A DNA stretch of 64,000 nt. Source: Lachnospira rogosae (GTDB lineage: Bacteria; Bacillota; Clostridia; Lachnospirales; Lachnospiraceae). Positions 25,778-34,415 of this stretch are shown here, piece by piece. The notes under the pieces are model-generated. The model did not search any database. It was given only the letters and a program-made list of their open reading frames with translations, and was not told the origin of the DNA. A program made the translations under genes and the position numbers. The stretch covers positions 46,614-110,613 of the forward strand of contig NZ_JBBMER010000009.1 in the NCBI RefSeq assembly GCF_040096455.1, given 5' to 3'. Each line of letters opens with the position of its first letter. Position 1 is the stretch's first letter.

Positions 25778-26731
25778 ATGAACGGAAAAGAAAGAGTTAA
25801 TTTATTCAAGGTAATCGAGAAGATGAATCTTGTTAATCTTACACCTGATATTGATGTTAAGGGAATATGGATTCACGTTCCAGAATTTAACAGGCCAGCG
25901 TTACAGCTCACCGGATTTTATGACCAGTTCGATAATGACAGAATACAGATTATAGGTAATGTAGAATATGCTTATCTTAAGAGCCTTTCAGAAACAGAGC
26001 GTTATGAAAGATATATGCAGTTGTTATCAAGCAATATTCCCTGCCTTATCTTCTGTAGGAATTTAGAGCCGGAGGCAGAGATTATAGAGCTTGCAAAGAA
26101 ATATCAGATTCCAATATTAAAGTCTGCTGAGTCAACATCTTCATTTTCAGCAGAAGTTATAAGATGGCTTAAAGTACAGCTTGCACCTTGCATAGTAATA
26201 CACGGTGTATTAGTTGATGTATATGGCGAAGGTGTGCTTATTACAGGTGAGAGTGGTATAGGTAAGAGTGAAGCAGCGCTTGAGCTTATAAAGAGAGGCC
26301 ACCGTCTTGTAACAGATGATGCTGTCGAGATTAGAAAAGTAAGTGATGAAACATTAGTTGGTTCAGCACCAGGAGTTACTAAGTATTTCATAGAGTTAAG
26401 AGGTATTGGTATTATTGATGTAAAGACACTTTTCGGTGTAGAGAGTGTTAAGGAAACTCAGGAGATTGATATGGTTATCAAGCTTGAGGACTGGAATAAG
26501 GACAAGGAGTATGACAGACTTGGACTTGAAGAAGAATACACAGAATATCTTGGCAATAAAGTAGTGTGTCATTCGCTTCCAATAAGACCAGGACGTAATC
26601 TTGCAGTAATAGTTGAGGCTGCGGCTGTAAACCACAGACAGAAGAAGATGGGTTACAATGCGGCTAAGGAGTTATATAGAAGAGTACAAGAGAACCTTAT
26701 GAGGGGTGATGATGAAGATGAGTTTATTTAA
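25778..26731 (+). CDS. hprK: HPr(Ser) kinase/phosphorylase
   Basis: HPrK (317 residues) phosphorylates and dephosphorylates Ser46 of HPr and so controls carbon catabolite repression in Firmicutes. The C-terminal catalytic domain carries Walker A GESGIGKS, the HRLVTDDAVEI motif with catalytic acid residues, the K3-like signature region ELRGIGIIDV, and the conserved tail IRPGRNLAVIVEAAAVNHR. The frame extends to TTG 25757, but GGAG (25769-25772) fits ATG 25778. It overlaps the next gene by 20 bp. Confidence 0.93.
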   Translation: MNGKERVNLFKVIEKMNLVNLTPDIDVKGIWIHVPEFNRPALQLTGFYDQFDNDRIQIIGNVEYAYLKSLSETERYERYMQLLSSNIPCLIFCRNLEPEAEIIELAKKYQIPILKSAESTSSFSAEVIRWLKVQLAPCIVIHGVLVDVYGEGVLITGESGIGKSEAALELIKRGHRLVTDDAVEIRKVSDETLVGSAPGVTKYFIELRGIGIIDVKTLFGVESVKETQEIDMVIKLEDWNKDKEYDRLGLEEEYTEYLGNKVVCHSLPIRPGRNLAVIVEAAAVNHRQKKMGYNAAKELYRRVQENLMRGDDEDEFI

Positions 26732-27665
26732 GGATATAGTTCTTGGCATTGATATAGGTGGAACAACTTGCAAATGCGGCGTGTTCACAACAGATGGCAC
26801 GCTTGTATACAAGGATGAGATACCAACAAGGAAAGATGAGGGCGGAAGTCTTATTTTATCAGACATTAAAGAACATATTCCAGAGCTTGTGAAAGCGGCA
26901 GGACGAAGCTGTGATGAGATTAAAGGCGTTGGAATAGGAGTTCCGGGTGCGGTAAGAGAAGATGGAACAGTCAACAAATGTGTCAATCTTGGCTGGGGTG
27001 TATTTAACGTTGCACAGACTTTTAAAGATATGACAGGCTATGAAGTTAAAGTTGGCAATGATGCCAATATGGCGGCACTTGGTGAATACTGGATGGGAAG
27101 TGCGAAAGCATATTCAAGCGTTGTATTAGTTACAATAGGAACAGGTGTTGGCGGCGGAGTTATAATTGACGGTAAGCCAATATGCGGATACAATGGTGCT
27201 GCGGCAGAGATAGGACATCTGCCTATAGTAGAGGAGGAGACAGAATACTGTAACTGCGGTAATAAGGGCTGTCTTGAGCAGGTGGCATCAGCAACAGGCA
27301 TAGTCAGAACAGCGACAAGAATGTTAAATGCAACCGATGAGCCATCGGCACTTAGGGCACTTCCTTATATATCTGCTAAGGCAGTATTTGATGAAGCCAA
27401 ATCAGGAGATGCGTGTGCCATAAAGATTGTTGATTATGTATGCAGATATTTAGGAAAAGGCATTGCCTGTGCTTCTGCTATGACTGATACAGAGGTTATA
27501 TGTATTGGTGGCGGAGTATCAGCGGCAGGTGATTATCTTATAGAAAGAGTTGCTAAGTATTACAAAGAATACGCATTTCATGCGTGCAAGAATACTAAGA
27601 TAGTCAGGGCTGAACTTGGTAATGATGCAGGTATGTATGGAGCTGCCAAGCTGGCATTAGGTTAA
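26712..27665 (+). CDS. ROK-family glucokinase
   Basis: This sugar kinase of about 317 residues belongs to the ROK family and most likely phosphorylates glucose. Motifs are the phosphate-binding LGIDIGGTTCKCG, the second phosphate loop VTIGTGVGGG, and the ROK signature EIGHLPIVEEE followed by the zinc site CNCGNKGCLE. Several starts are clustered (GTG 26706, ATG 26709, 26712, 26718). GAGGGG at 26701-26706 favours 26712. Its place between hprK and murB is not part of the usual uvrC-hprK-murB order, but couples it to catabolite control. Confidence 0.88.
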   Translation: MKMSLFKDIVLGIDIGGTTCKCGVFTTDGTLVYKDEIPTRKDEGGSLILSDIKEHIPELVKAAGRSCDEIKGVGIGVPGAVREDGTVNKCVNLGWGVFNVAQTFKDMTGYEVKVGNDANMAALGEYWMGSAKAYSSVVLVTIGTGVGGGVIIDGKPICGYNGAAAEIGHLPIVEEETEYCNCGNKGCLEQVASATGIVRTATRMLNATDEPSALRALPYISAKAVFDEAKSGDACAIKIVDYVCRYLGKGIACASAMTDTEVICIGGGVSAAGDYLIERVAKYYKEYAFHACKNTKIVRAELGNDAGMYGAAKLALG

Positions 27666-27692
27666 TATAAAAGATTGGAGAGTAAGAAGCTT

Positions 27693-28613
27693 ATGGATAA
27701 CAATGAGCTGTTAGATAATCTTAAATTAATTGTAGGTGACACACAGGTAAGAACTGGTGAACCTATGAATATTCATACTACATTTAGAATTGGAGGCTGT
27801 GCAGATTATTATGTACAGCCATCTTCTATTGAGGAGTTACAATCATTAATTCAATTTTTGAATAAATCAGACATCGAATACTGCGTTATAGGTAACGGAA
27901 GCAACCTTTTAGTATCAGATAAAGGAATAAGAGGAGTTGTAATACAGCTTTCAGATACATTTGACGAGGTAGAATATATTGATGATGTTACTGTAAAGGT
28001 TATGTCAGGAATGATGTTGTCAAGACTCGGTAACAAGCTGGCAGATAAGGGACTTGCAGGCTTTGAATTCGCAACGGGAATACCGGGAAGCGTAGGCGGT
28101 GCAGTTAGAATGAATGCAGGTGCATATGGTGGAGAGATTAAAGACATAATAGTTAGTGCCGATGTACTCGACCGAAGCGGCAGGCTTATAAGCCTTAGCA
28201 GGGACGAACTTGAGTTAGGTTATAGAACAAGCTGTATAGCGGCTATGGATTATATAGTTGTCAGTGCTGTGTTCAGATTACAGAAAGGTGATACTGACAC
28301 AATCAAGGCACTTATAAAGGAACTTGCTGTTAAGAGAAGAGCTAAGCAGCCTTTGGAATATCCTAGTGCAGGAAGTGCATTTAAACGTCCACAAGGCTTC
28401 TTTGCAGCTAAGCTTATAGAAGATGCAGGACTTAAAGGAGTGTCAGTTGGCGGAGCAATGGTTTCAGAGAAACATTCTGGTTTTGTTGTTAATACAGGCA
28501 ATGCAACAGCAAAGGATGTGTGTATGCTTACTGATATGGTTAAGGATAAAGTTAAACAGCAGTCAGGTGTAGATCTTGAACTGGAGGTTATAAAGCTCGG
28601 AGATTTTAGTTAA
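27693..28613 (+). CDS. murB: UDP-N-acetylenolpyruvoylglucosamine reductase
   Basis: MurB (306 residues) is the FAD enzyme that makes UDP-MurNAc for peptidoglycan. FAD motifs (VIGNGSNLLVSDKGI, GIPGSVGGAVRMNAGAYGGE) and active-site segments (YRTS, SAFKRPQGFFAAKLIEDAGLKG, HSGFVVNTGNAT) are intact. The YRTS pattern without a long insertion places it with type II MurB. TTG 27675 is in frame but has no ribosome binding site, while GGAGAG at 27677 serves ATG 27693. It runs into rapZ with a 17-bp gap. Confidence 0.94.
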   Translation: MDNNELLDNLKLIVGDTQVRTGEPMNIHTTFRIGGCADYYVQPSSIEELQSLIQFLNKSDIEYCVIGNGSNLLVSDKGIRGVVIQLSDTFDEVEYIDDVTVKVMSGMMLSRLGNKLADKGLAGFEFATGIPGSVGGAVRMNAGAYGGEIKDIIVSADVLDRSGRLISLSRDELELGYRTSCIAAMDYIVVSAVFRLQKGDTDTIKALIKELAVKRRAKQPLEYPSAGSAFKRPQGFFAAKLIEDAGLKGVSVGGAMVSEKHSGFVVNTGNATAKDVCMLTDMVKDKVKQQSGVDLELEVIKLGDFS

Positions 28614-28630
28614 ATGCCGTGGAGGAACTT

Positions 28631-29515
28631 ATGAAGATAGTTATTGTAACGGGAATGTCAGGTGCAGGTAAATCAACAGCATTAAATATGCTTGAAGATG
28701 AGGGATATTATTGTGTTGATAATATGCCTATATCGCTTATACCTAAATTTGCGGAGCTGGCAGACTGTCAGGAACAGGATAACGGATATAATAATATAGC
28801 ATTAGGCGTTGATATAAGAAGCGGACATTCTCTTGCAGAGTTCGAGTCCGTACTTGATTATATGAAAAAACGCCAGTATAACTATAAAATATTATTCCTT
28901 GAATCTAGTGACGAAGTGCTTGTAAAGCGTTATAAAGAAACGAGAAGGACACATCCGCTTGCGAAGGACGGACGAGTTGACAGAGGTATTGAGCTTGAGA
29001 GGGAACAGTTAAAGTTCCTTAAGCAGAGGGCAGATTATATTGTTGATACAAGTACGCTTCTTACAAGAGAATTAAAGCAGGAGTTACAGAAGATAATTCT
29101 TGAACGTAAGGAGTATAACAATTTATTTGTAACTGTGCTGTCATTTGGCTTTAAATACGGAATACCAGTAGATGCAGATATTGTATTTGATGTAAGATTT
29201 CTGCCTAATCCATATTATGTTGAAGAATTAAGGCCGCTTACAGGCAATGACAAACCAATACAGTCATTTGTAATGAAAGCACCAGAGGCGAAAGAATTTC
29301 TTAATAAGGTAGATGATCTTATACAATTTCTTCTTCCTAACTATGTAAAAGAGGGCAAGTCAAGCCTTGTTATAGCTGTTGGCTGTACAGGAGGAAAGCA
29401 CCGTTCAGTAACACTTGCCAATGAGCTGGCGGCAAGAATAGCAAGTACACCATATGGCTGTAAAGCTGAACATCGTGATATAGACAAAGATGCTAAGAGA
29501 AAGGGAGATAAGTAA
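28631..29515 (+). CDS. rapZ: RNase adapter / nucleotide-binding protein RapZ (YvcJ)
   Basis: This is a 294-residue member of the RapZ/YvcJ family of P-loop proteins. The N-terminal Walker A is TGMSGAGKST and the C-terminal half has the family signature VGCTGGKHRSV. In E. coli RapZ controls GlmS through small RNAs. In Firmicutes YvcJ is linked to competence and envelope control, and its exact role here is unknown. GGAGG (28621-28625) fixes the start at ATG 28631. The stop TAA shares one base with the whiA ATG. Confidence 0.93.
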   Translation: MKIVIVTGMSGAGKSTALNMLEDEGYYCVDNMPISLIPKFAELADCQEQDNGYNNIALGVDIRSGHSLAEFESVLDYMKKRQYNYKILFLESSDEVLVKRYKETRRTHPLAKDGRVDRGIELEREQLKFLKQRADYIVDTSTLLTRELKQELQKIILERKEYNNLFVTVLSFGFKYGIPVDADIVFDVRFLPNPYYVEELRPLTGNDKPIQSFVMKAPEAKEFLNKVDDLIQFLLPNYVKEGKSSLVIAVGCTGGKHRSVTLANELAARIASTPYGCKAEHRDIDKDAKRKGDK

Positions 29516-30459
29516 TGTCGTTTTCTTCAGATGTTAAAGAAGAATTAAGCACCAGAATTGATATGGCAAGACACTGCCAGATAGCTGAATTTGCTGCGAT
29601 TATGGGAATGTCAGGACGTATCAGGAGAGCATCGGGCAAAAGAATGCAGATAGAGATGTCTACTGAGAACGAGATTGCAAGATACAAGTTTATAGTATTA
29701 TTAGAGCAGATATTTGATATTGATACAGGCGATATAATATATGTTTCAAAGAGCAGTCGTGACACAACAATCAGAATAGAAAATCAGGAATATGTCGCTA
29801 AAATATTGCAGACACTTAAATGGGCTGATGAAACATTTGATAATATTGAACCTGTATTTGTTGACCCAAGAATAGTGCAGAAGGACTGCTGTAAGAAAGC
29901 ATTTATAAGAGGTGCATTTATAGCGGCAGGTTCTATAAGCGATCCTAATAAGTTCTATCATTATGAAATAGTATGCGACTATGAAGAAGATGCACAGTGC
30001 CTGTGTGATATGCTTATATTCTTCGGGCTTGATGCTAAGATTACAGTCCGCAAGAATGATTATATAGTATATATGAAGGAAGGCAGTAATATAACAGATG
30101 TGCTTAATCTTATGGGAGCATATGTTTCGCAGATGAATCTCTACAATGTTATGATTCTTAAAGAAATGCGTAATGACGTGAACCGTAAGGTTAACTGCGA
30201 AACTGCGAACCTTAACAAGACGGTTGCCGCTGCGGTAAAGCAGACTAAGGACATAATATATATAAGGGATACAGTTGGTCTTGGAAGCCTTAAGGACAGC
30301 TTAAGACAGGTTGCCGAGGTAAGGCTTGAACACGAGGATATGAACCTTAAAGATATAGGTGCATTGTTAGACCCGCCTGTTGGCAAGTCGGGTGTCAATC
30401 ACAGACTCAGAAAGATAAGCGAATACGCAGAACAGTTAAGACTTGAAAGAGGGGATTGA
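29515..30459 (+). CDS. whiA: Sporulation/cell division regulator WhiA
   Basis: WhiA (314 residues) has an N-terminal LAGLIDADG-like domain (FIRGAFIAAGSISDPNKFYHYEI) and a C-terminal helix-turn-helix (LEHEDMNLKDIGALLDPPVGKSGVNHRL). In Bacillus it affects division and chromosome segregation, and in Streptomyces sporulation. It follows rapZ directly with a TAATG overlap. In most Firmicutes yvcK lies between them and is absent here. The start is fixed by the AAGGGAGATAAGT box just upstream. Confidence 0.94.
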   Translation: MSFSSDVKEELSTRIDMARHCQIAEFAAIMGMSGRIRRASGKRMQIEMSTENEIARYKFIVLLEQIFDIDTGDIIYVSKSSRDTTIRIENQEYVAKILQTLKWADETFDNIEPVFVDPRIVQKDCCKKAFIRGAFIAAGSISDPNKFYHYEIVCDYEEDAQCLCDMLIFFGLDAKITVRKNDYIVYMKEGSNITDVLNLMGAYVSQMNLYNVMILKEMRNDVNRKVNCETANLNKTVAAAVKQTKDIIYIRDTVGLGSLKDSLRQVAEVRLEHEDMNLKDIGALLDPPVGKSGVNHRLRKISEYAEQLRLERGD

Positions 30460-30529
30460 CAACAAGCGTATAATAAAAATTAGGTAAGGTAAATTATTAG
30501 TTAAATGTATAGACAGAATGGAGGATAAT

Positions 30530-31708
30530 ATGACAAAAGTAGATATTATATCAGGATTTTTGGGAGCAGGTAAGACTACTCTTATTGCAAAGCTTTTAAA
30601 AGAAGGACTTGCTGGTGAGCAGGTTGTGCTTATAGAAAATGAATTTGGCGAGATAGGTATTGATGGCGGTTTCTTAAAGGAGTCAGGCGTTGAAATCAGA
30701 GAGATGAATTCAGGCTGCATATGCTGTTCTTTAGTTGGTGATTTCGGAACATCTTTAAAGGAAGTTGTTGAGAAGTACCACCCAGACAGAATTATTATCG
30801 AACCATCAGGTGTTGGAAAGCTTTCAGACGTTATTAAGGCTGTAAAGGATCTTCATATTGAGAATGAAATCCGTTTAAACAGTGCTTCAACAGTAGCCGA
30901 TGCTTCTAAGGTAAAGGTATATATGAAGAACTTTGGTGAGTTCTTTAACAACCAGATTGAGCACGCTGGAACTATTATTCTTAGTAGAACACAGAATGTG
31001 TCAGAAGCCAAGTTAAAGACAGATATTGAACTTATCAGATCACTTAATAAGGATGCTCATATTATAACAACTCCTTGGGATGATATTGATGGCAAGCAGA
31101 TACTTGATGCTATGGAAAATGTTACTAATCTTGAACTTGAAATGCTTGCAGAGGCAGCAGCAAAGGTGGCAGAGGAACACGAACATCACCATCATCACGA
31201 TGGGGAGTGTGGCTGCGGACACGACCACCACGATGAAGAGCATGAACATCACCATCACGATGGGGAGTGTGGCTGCGGACACGACCACCACGATGAAGAA
31301 CACGAACATCACCATCATCACGATGATGAATGTGGCTGCGGACATGACCACCACGATGAAGAGCATGAACATCATCATCACGATGGCGAGTGTGGCTGTG
31401 GACATCATCACGAGCATGGTCATCACCACGCCGATGAAGTATTTACAAGCTGGGGCGTAGAAACTCCTAACAAGTATGACAAGGAAGAACTTTCAGAGAT
31501 ATTAAGAAAGCTTTCTGAGACAGATGATTATGGTAACATCTTAAGAGCTAAGGGTATGCTTCCTTGCACAGATGGTAAGTGGATGTTCTTTGACCTTGTA
31601 CCAGAAGAATATGAAATCAGGGAAGGTAAGCCTGATTTTACAGGAAGAATATGTGTAATAGGAGCAGAATTAAAAGAAGCTGCTCTTAAAGAATTATTTA
31701 ATGTATAA
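30530..31708 (+). CDS. CobW/ZNG-type G3E GTPase with His/Cys-rich metal-binding repeat
   Basis: This 392-residue member of the COG0523 metallochaperone GTPases has Walker A GFLGAGKTT, the metal-binding CICC motif near residue 64, and a C-terminal CobW domain (FTSWGVETPNKYDKEEL onward). Between the domains lies an insert of about 88 residues (about 216-303) made of four tandem units of 20-26 residues, each with a His run and a Cys-Gly-Cys-Gly. The insert likely stores or gathers Zn2+ or Ni2+. GGAGG lies before ATG 30530, and an earlier ATG at 30518 overlaps that box. Paired with the next gene, it suggests a metal-homeostasis unit. Confidence 0.9.
   Translation: MTKVDIISGFLGAGKTTLIAKLLKEGLAGEQVVLIENEFGEIGIDGGFLKESGVEIREMNSGCICCSLVGDFGTSLKEVVEKYHPDRIIIEPSGVGKLSDVIKAVKDLHIENEIRLNSASTVADASKVKVYMKNFGEFFNNQIEHAGTIILSRTQNVSEAKLKTDIELIRSLNKDAHIITTPWDDIDGKQILDAMENVTNLELEMLAEAAAKVAEEHEHHHHHDGECGCGHDHHDEEHEHHHHDGECGCGHDHHDEEHEHHHHHDDECGCGHDHHDEEHEHHHHDGECGCGHHHEHGHHHADEVFTSWGVETPNKYDKEELSEILRKLSETDDYGNILRAKGMLPCTDGKWMFFDLVPEEYEIREGKPDFTGRICVIGAELKEAALKELFNV
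31175..31438 (+). repeat. In-frame minisatellite coding for His/Cys-rich repeat
   Basis: Four tandem units of 60-78 bp lie inside the CobW-type gene. The first two are almost identical over the segment from GATGGGGAGTGTGGCTGCGG onward. All are multiples of 3 and keep the frame. Unit lengths alternate by one His codon. Such arrays expand or contract by slippage. Confidence 0.9.
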
Positions 31709-31749
31709 TTGCGGAAGTTAAAGTACTGGACAATCCGCAGACATCACAG

Positions 31750-31771
31750 ACTGGGGGCATAAGCCCCCAGT
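31750..31771. terminator. GC-rich 9-bp hairpin between the two CobW-type genes
   Basis: ACTGGGGGC-ATAA-GCCCCCAGT is perfect. It is followed by GTTATATATAG, so the U-tract is weak. It probably reduces read-through into the next gene or stabilises the upstream message. Confidence 0.55.
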
Positions 31772-31805
31772 GTTATATATAGTTAGAATAGATGGAGGAC
31801 ATATA

Positions 31806-32753
31806 ATGGCACAGGAAGAGTATCAGATTCCTATATTTTTAATAAATGGCCAGTTAGATAGTGGCAAGACCAGATTTATCTCAGATACTATAGCAATGGG
31901 ACAGTTTGCAGAGGCAAAGAATAAGCTCCTTATCGTATGTGAGGAAGGCGAAGAAGAATACAGCGAGAAGCTTTTAAAAGATAATGGTGTGGATATGGTA
32001 GTTCTTGAAAAAGAAGAATTAACAGAAGCCAAGCTTAATGAACTTGATAAAGAGTATGACCCTTGGATAGTAATTGTTGAGTATAATGGTATGTGGGATC
32101 CAGCCCTTCTTATGGGAACAGCTAAGCCAAGAGGCTGGGAGATATACCAGTCAATAACACTTATTGATGCTACAGCATTCAATCTTCAGTGGAACAATAT
32201 GAGATCAATAATTGCAGAGACTGTTAAGTATACAGATATGGTTATATTTAACAGATGTAAGTCAGGTATGGATCTTGGAAGCTACAGAAGAAGTATGAGA
32301 GCACTTAATAACACACTTCAGATTGTATTTGAGGACGATAAGGGAGAGATGATGTCGATTGCAGAACAGCTTCCTTATGATGTTAATGCGGATATTATCG
32401 AGGTTGATGATGCTGATTACGGAATATGGTATATGGATGTATCAGAAAGACCAGATGTATATGTTGGCAAGAAAGTAAGATTTAAGGGGCAGGTATTAAA
32501 GAATAAATATTTCAAAGATAAGAACTTTGTACCAGGACGAAAGGTTATGACCTGCTGTGCTGAGGATACACAGTTTATTGGCTATATAAGCTTTTATAAT
32601 AACATTGCTTCTTTAGAGAATAGACAGTGGATAATGGTTACAGCAACAATCAAGAATGAATTCCAGATGGCATACAAGAAGAAAGGGCCTGTTCTTTATG
32701 TAGAAAAGGTTGAAAATGCAGAGCCACCAGTGGAAGAGATGGTTTATTTCTAG
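31806..32753 (+). CDS. CobW-like P-loop protein fused to a YcgQ/TIGR03943-type domain
   Basis: This 315-residue protein starts like a G3E GTPase (IPIFLINGQLDSGKTRFISD, in which the loop reads GQLDSGKT) but has no CICC metal motif. The last 110 residues resemble the C-terminal domain of the YcgQ family: VYVGKKVRFKGQVL, then VMTCCAEDTQFIGY with paired Cys, and the closing EEMVYF. In Bacillus the separate YcgQ/YcgR proteins belong to zinc-related regulons, so this looks like a compact zinc-handling partner of the preceding gene. GGAGG at 31793 fixes ATG 31806. Confidence 0.72.
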   Translation: MAQEEYQIPIFLINGQLDSGKTRFISDTIAMGQFAEAKNKLLIVCEEGEEEYSEKLLKDNGVDMVVLEKEELTEAKLNELDKEYDPWIVIVEYNGMWDPALLMGTAKPRGWEIYQSITLIDATAFNLQWNNMRSIIAETVKYTDMVIFNRCKSGMDLGSYRRSMRALNNTLQIVFEDDKGEMMSIAEQLPYDVNADIIEVDDADYGIWYMDVSERPDVYVGKKVRFKGQVLKNKYFKDKNFVPGRKVMTCCAEDTQFIGYISFYNNIASLENRQWIMVTATIKNEFQMAYKKKGPVLYVEKVENAEPPVEEMVYF

Positions 32754-32845
32754 GATTGCAGGTGTAGAGAAAATGGAATGTTCTATTATACATTTTTGAA
32801 TAAATCGGACATATATAACAATTAGTAATACGGCTGGAGAGAACA

Positions 32846-33781
32846 ATGATACAGGATATATTTCCTAATAGACTTGATAACCAATATGTAGAATGTAGTC
32901 CGCAGGATAATGATGTAATTTTCTTCTTTGAGGGTTCATCACTTCTTGCGAAGTATATTAAAGAAGATACATTAACTTATCCACTGTACAAGCAGTTCAT
33001 ACAGGGGATAAAGACAGGCATATCAAAAGATTCTGTTGATAATTATTCATTTACATACCTTTTATCTGTGGATGATACGAAATATTTTCTTGCACAGAGA
33101 AAAGGCGAATTATTAAGAGGACAATATGCTGGTGAAATGGCAGATTCCAAAGTGCATAATGAGTATACATCAGTGGTGGAAGGATTTTCATTTGTCGGGG
33201 TAGACTCATTTAGAAAAGCCAAACCGAAAGCCACAGCATTTGCTGCGATAACAGCATATCATCTATATGGCTGGTACAGGGACAATCATTATTGTGGAAG
33301 ATGTGGCAGACCTACAATACACGATAATAAAGAGCGTATGGTAAAGTGTCCTGTATGTGGCAATATGGTATTCCCAAAGATAAGTCCTGCGGTTATCGTG
33401 GCAGTTACAGATAACGACAGAGTACTGCTTACAAAGTATGCAGGAAGAACATATAAGAATTATGCTTTAGTCGCGGGCTTTAATGAGGCTGGAGAGACGA
33501 TAGAGCAGACAGTCAGGCGTGAGGTAATGGAAGAAGTAGGACTTAAGGTCAAGAACCTTAAATATTACAAGAGCCAGCCTTGGGGACTTAGCGGTTCACT
33601 GCTTTCAGGGTTTTTCTGTGAGCTTGATGGTGATGATAAAATCACATTGCAGGAAGATGAATTATCACTTGGAACCTGGGTTAAGGCAGACGACCTTGAC
33701 TTAGAAGATGATGGAATAAGTCTTACAAGAGAGATGATATTAAAATTCAAAAAAGAGCATACAATTATTCAGTCTAATTAG
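32846..33781 (+). CDS. nudC: NAD(+) diphosphatase (Nudix hydrolase)
   Basis: This 311-residue protein has the complete NudC layout: an N-terminal domain, a four-Cys zinc ribbon (CGRCGRP...KCPVCGN), the Nudix box GFNEAGETIEQTVRREVMEEVG, and the family-specific SQPWGLSGSLLSGF (consensus SQPWPFPxS). NudC hydrolyses NAD(H) and can remove NAD caps from RNA. GGAGAG precedes the ATG. The 5' leader contains one copy of the dispersed TTTTTGAATAAATCGGACAT motif. Confidence 0.9.
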   Translation: MIQDIFPNRLDNQYVECSPQDNDVIFFFEGSSLLAKYIKEDTLTYPLYKQFIQGIKTGISKDSVDNYSFTYLLSVDDTKYFLAQRKGELLRGQYAGEMADSKVHNEYTSVVEGFSFVGVDSFRKAKPKATAFAAITAYHLYGWYRDNHYCGRCGRPTIHDNKERMVKCPVCGNMVFPKISPAVIVAVTDNDRVLLTKYAGRTYKNYALVAGFNEAGETIEQTVRREVMEEVGLKVKNLKYYKSQPWGLSGSLLSGFFCELDGDDKITLQEDELSLGTWVKADDLDLEDDGISLTREMILKFKKEHTIIQSN

Positions 33782-33796
33782 AATAATACATAATTA

Positions 33797-33844
33797 TTAA
33801 GCATAGAATTATCCCAAACATATGTGGGGTGGTTCTATGCTTAA
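33797..33844 (+). promoter_or_regulatory. 19-bp stem that hides the spmA ribosome binding site and start codon
   Basis: Bases 33797-33815 pair with 33826-33844 over 19 positions: 12 perfect pairs at the base, then a 7-bp upper part that includes three G-T pairs, with a 10-nt loop. The Shine-Dalgarno GGGGTGG (33826-33832) and the ATG (33837-33839) are both in the 3' arm. No T run follows, so a terminator is unlikely. Confidence 0.7.
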
Positions 33845-34415
33845 TTGGTTATGGGGCTTTATGATTATCATAGGAATAGTATACGCCCTTATCACAGGTA
33901 ATATAGAAAGTGTCACGCAGGGGGCATTTGCCTCCGCCAAGGAAGCTGTCACATTATGTATAACTATGTTCGGTATTATGTCATTCTGGTGCGGTCTTAT
34001 GGAAATAGCAGAAAAATCAGGACTTATAGACAAGTGCAGATACATGATAGAGCCTCTTATAAAATGGCTGTTTCCGGGGGTTCCAAGCAGCTCCAAAGCA
34101 TTTGGCTATATAGTTACCAATATGATATCTAATTTTCTTGGACTTGGCTGGGCGGCTACACCGGCAGGAATAAAGGCTATGAAAGAGATGGCAGTGCTTA
34201 ATGAGAATAAGAATATAGCAAGCTGTGATATGTGTACATTTCTTGTGATTAACATTTCTTCAATTCAGTTAATTCCAGTAAATATAATAGCATACAGAAG
34301 CCAGTACAAAAGTCCTGACCCGACTGCAATACTATTTCCCTCAATAATAGCAACAACTATAAGCACGCTTGCGGCTGTTATATTTTGCAGGGTTATGACA
34401 AGGAGGGAGCGATGA
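33837..34415 (+). CDS. spmA: Spore maturation protein A
   Basis: SpmA (192 residues) is a membrane protein of the nucleoside-recognition/Gate family needed for spore core dehydration in Bacillus. It has about five membrane helices and the family stretch NMISNFLGLGWAATPAGIKAM. The frame opens with ATG 33822, but that lacks a ribosome binding site, and GGGGTGG fits ATG 33837. Its start region is folded into a strong hairpin. It overlaps spmB by 4 bp (ATGA). Confidence 0.88.
   Translation: MLNWLWGFMIIIGIVYALITGNIESVTQGAFASAKEAVTLCITMFGIMSFWCGLMEIAEKSGLIDKCRYMIEPLIKWLFPGVPSSSKAFGYIVTNMISNFLGLGWAATPAGIKAMKEMAVLNENKNIASCDMCTFLVINISSIQLIPVNIIAYRSQYKSPDPTAILFPSIIATTISTLAAVIFCRVMTRRER

Noticed and set aside
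30456..30474. TTGACA and TATAAT before the His-rich GTPase gene as a promoter
   Set aside because: The boxes are only 7 bp apart, too close for a sigma-A promoter; TTGACA also overlaps the whiA stop.
31040..31429. Minus-strand frame with repeated VVVSAATL units
   Set aside because: It is the antisense reading of the His/Cys repeat in the metal GTPase gene.
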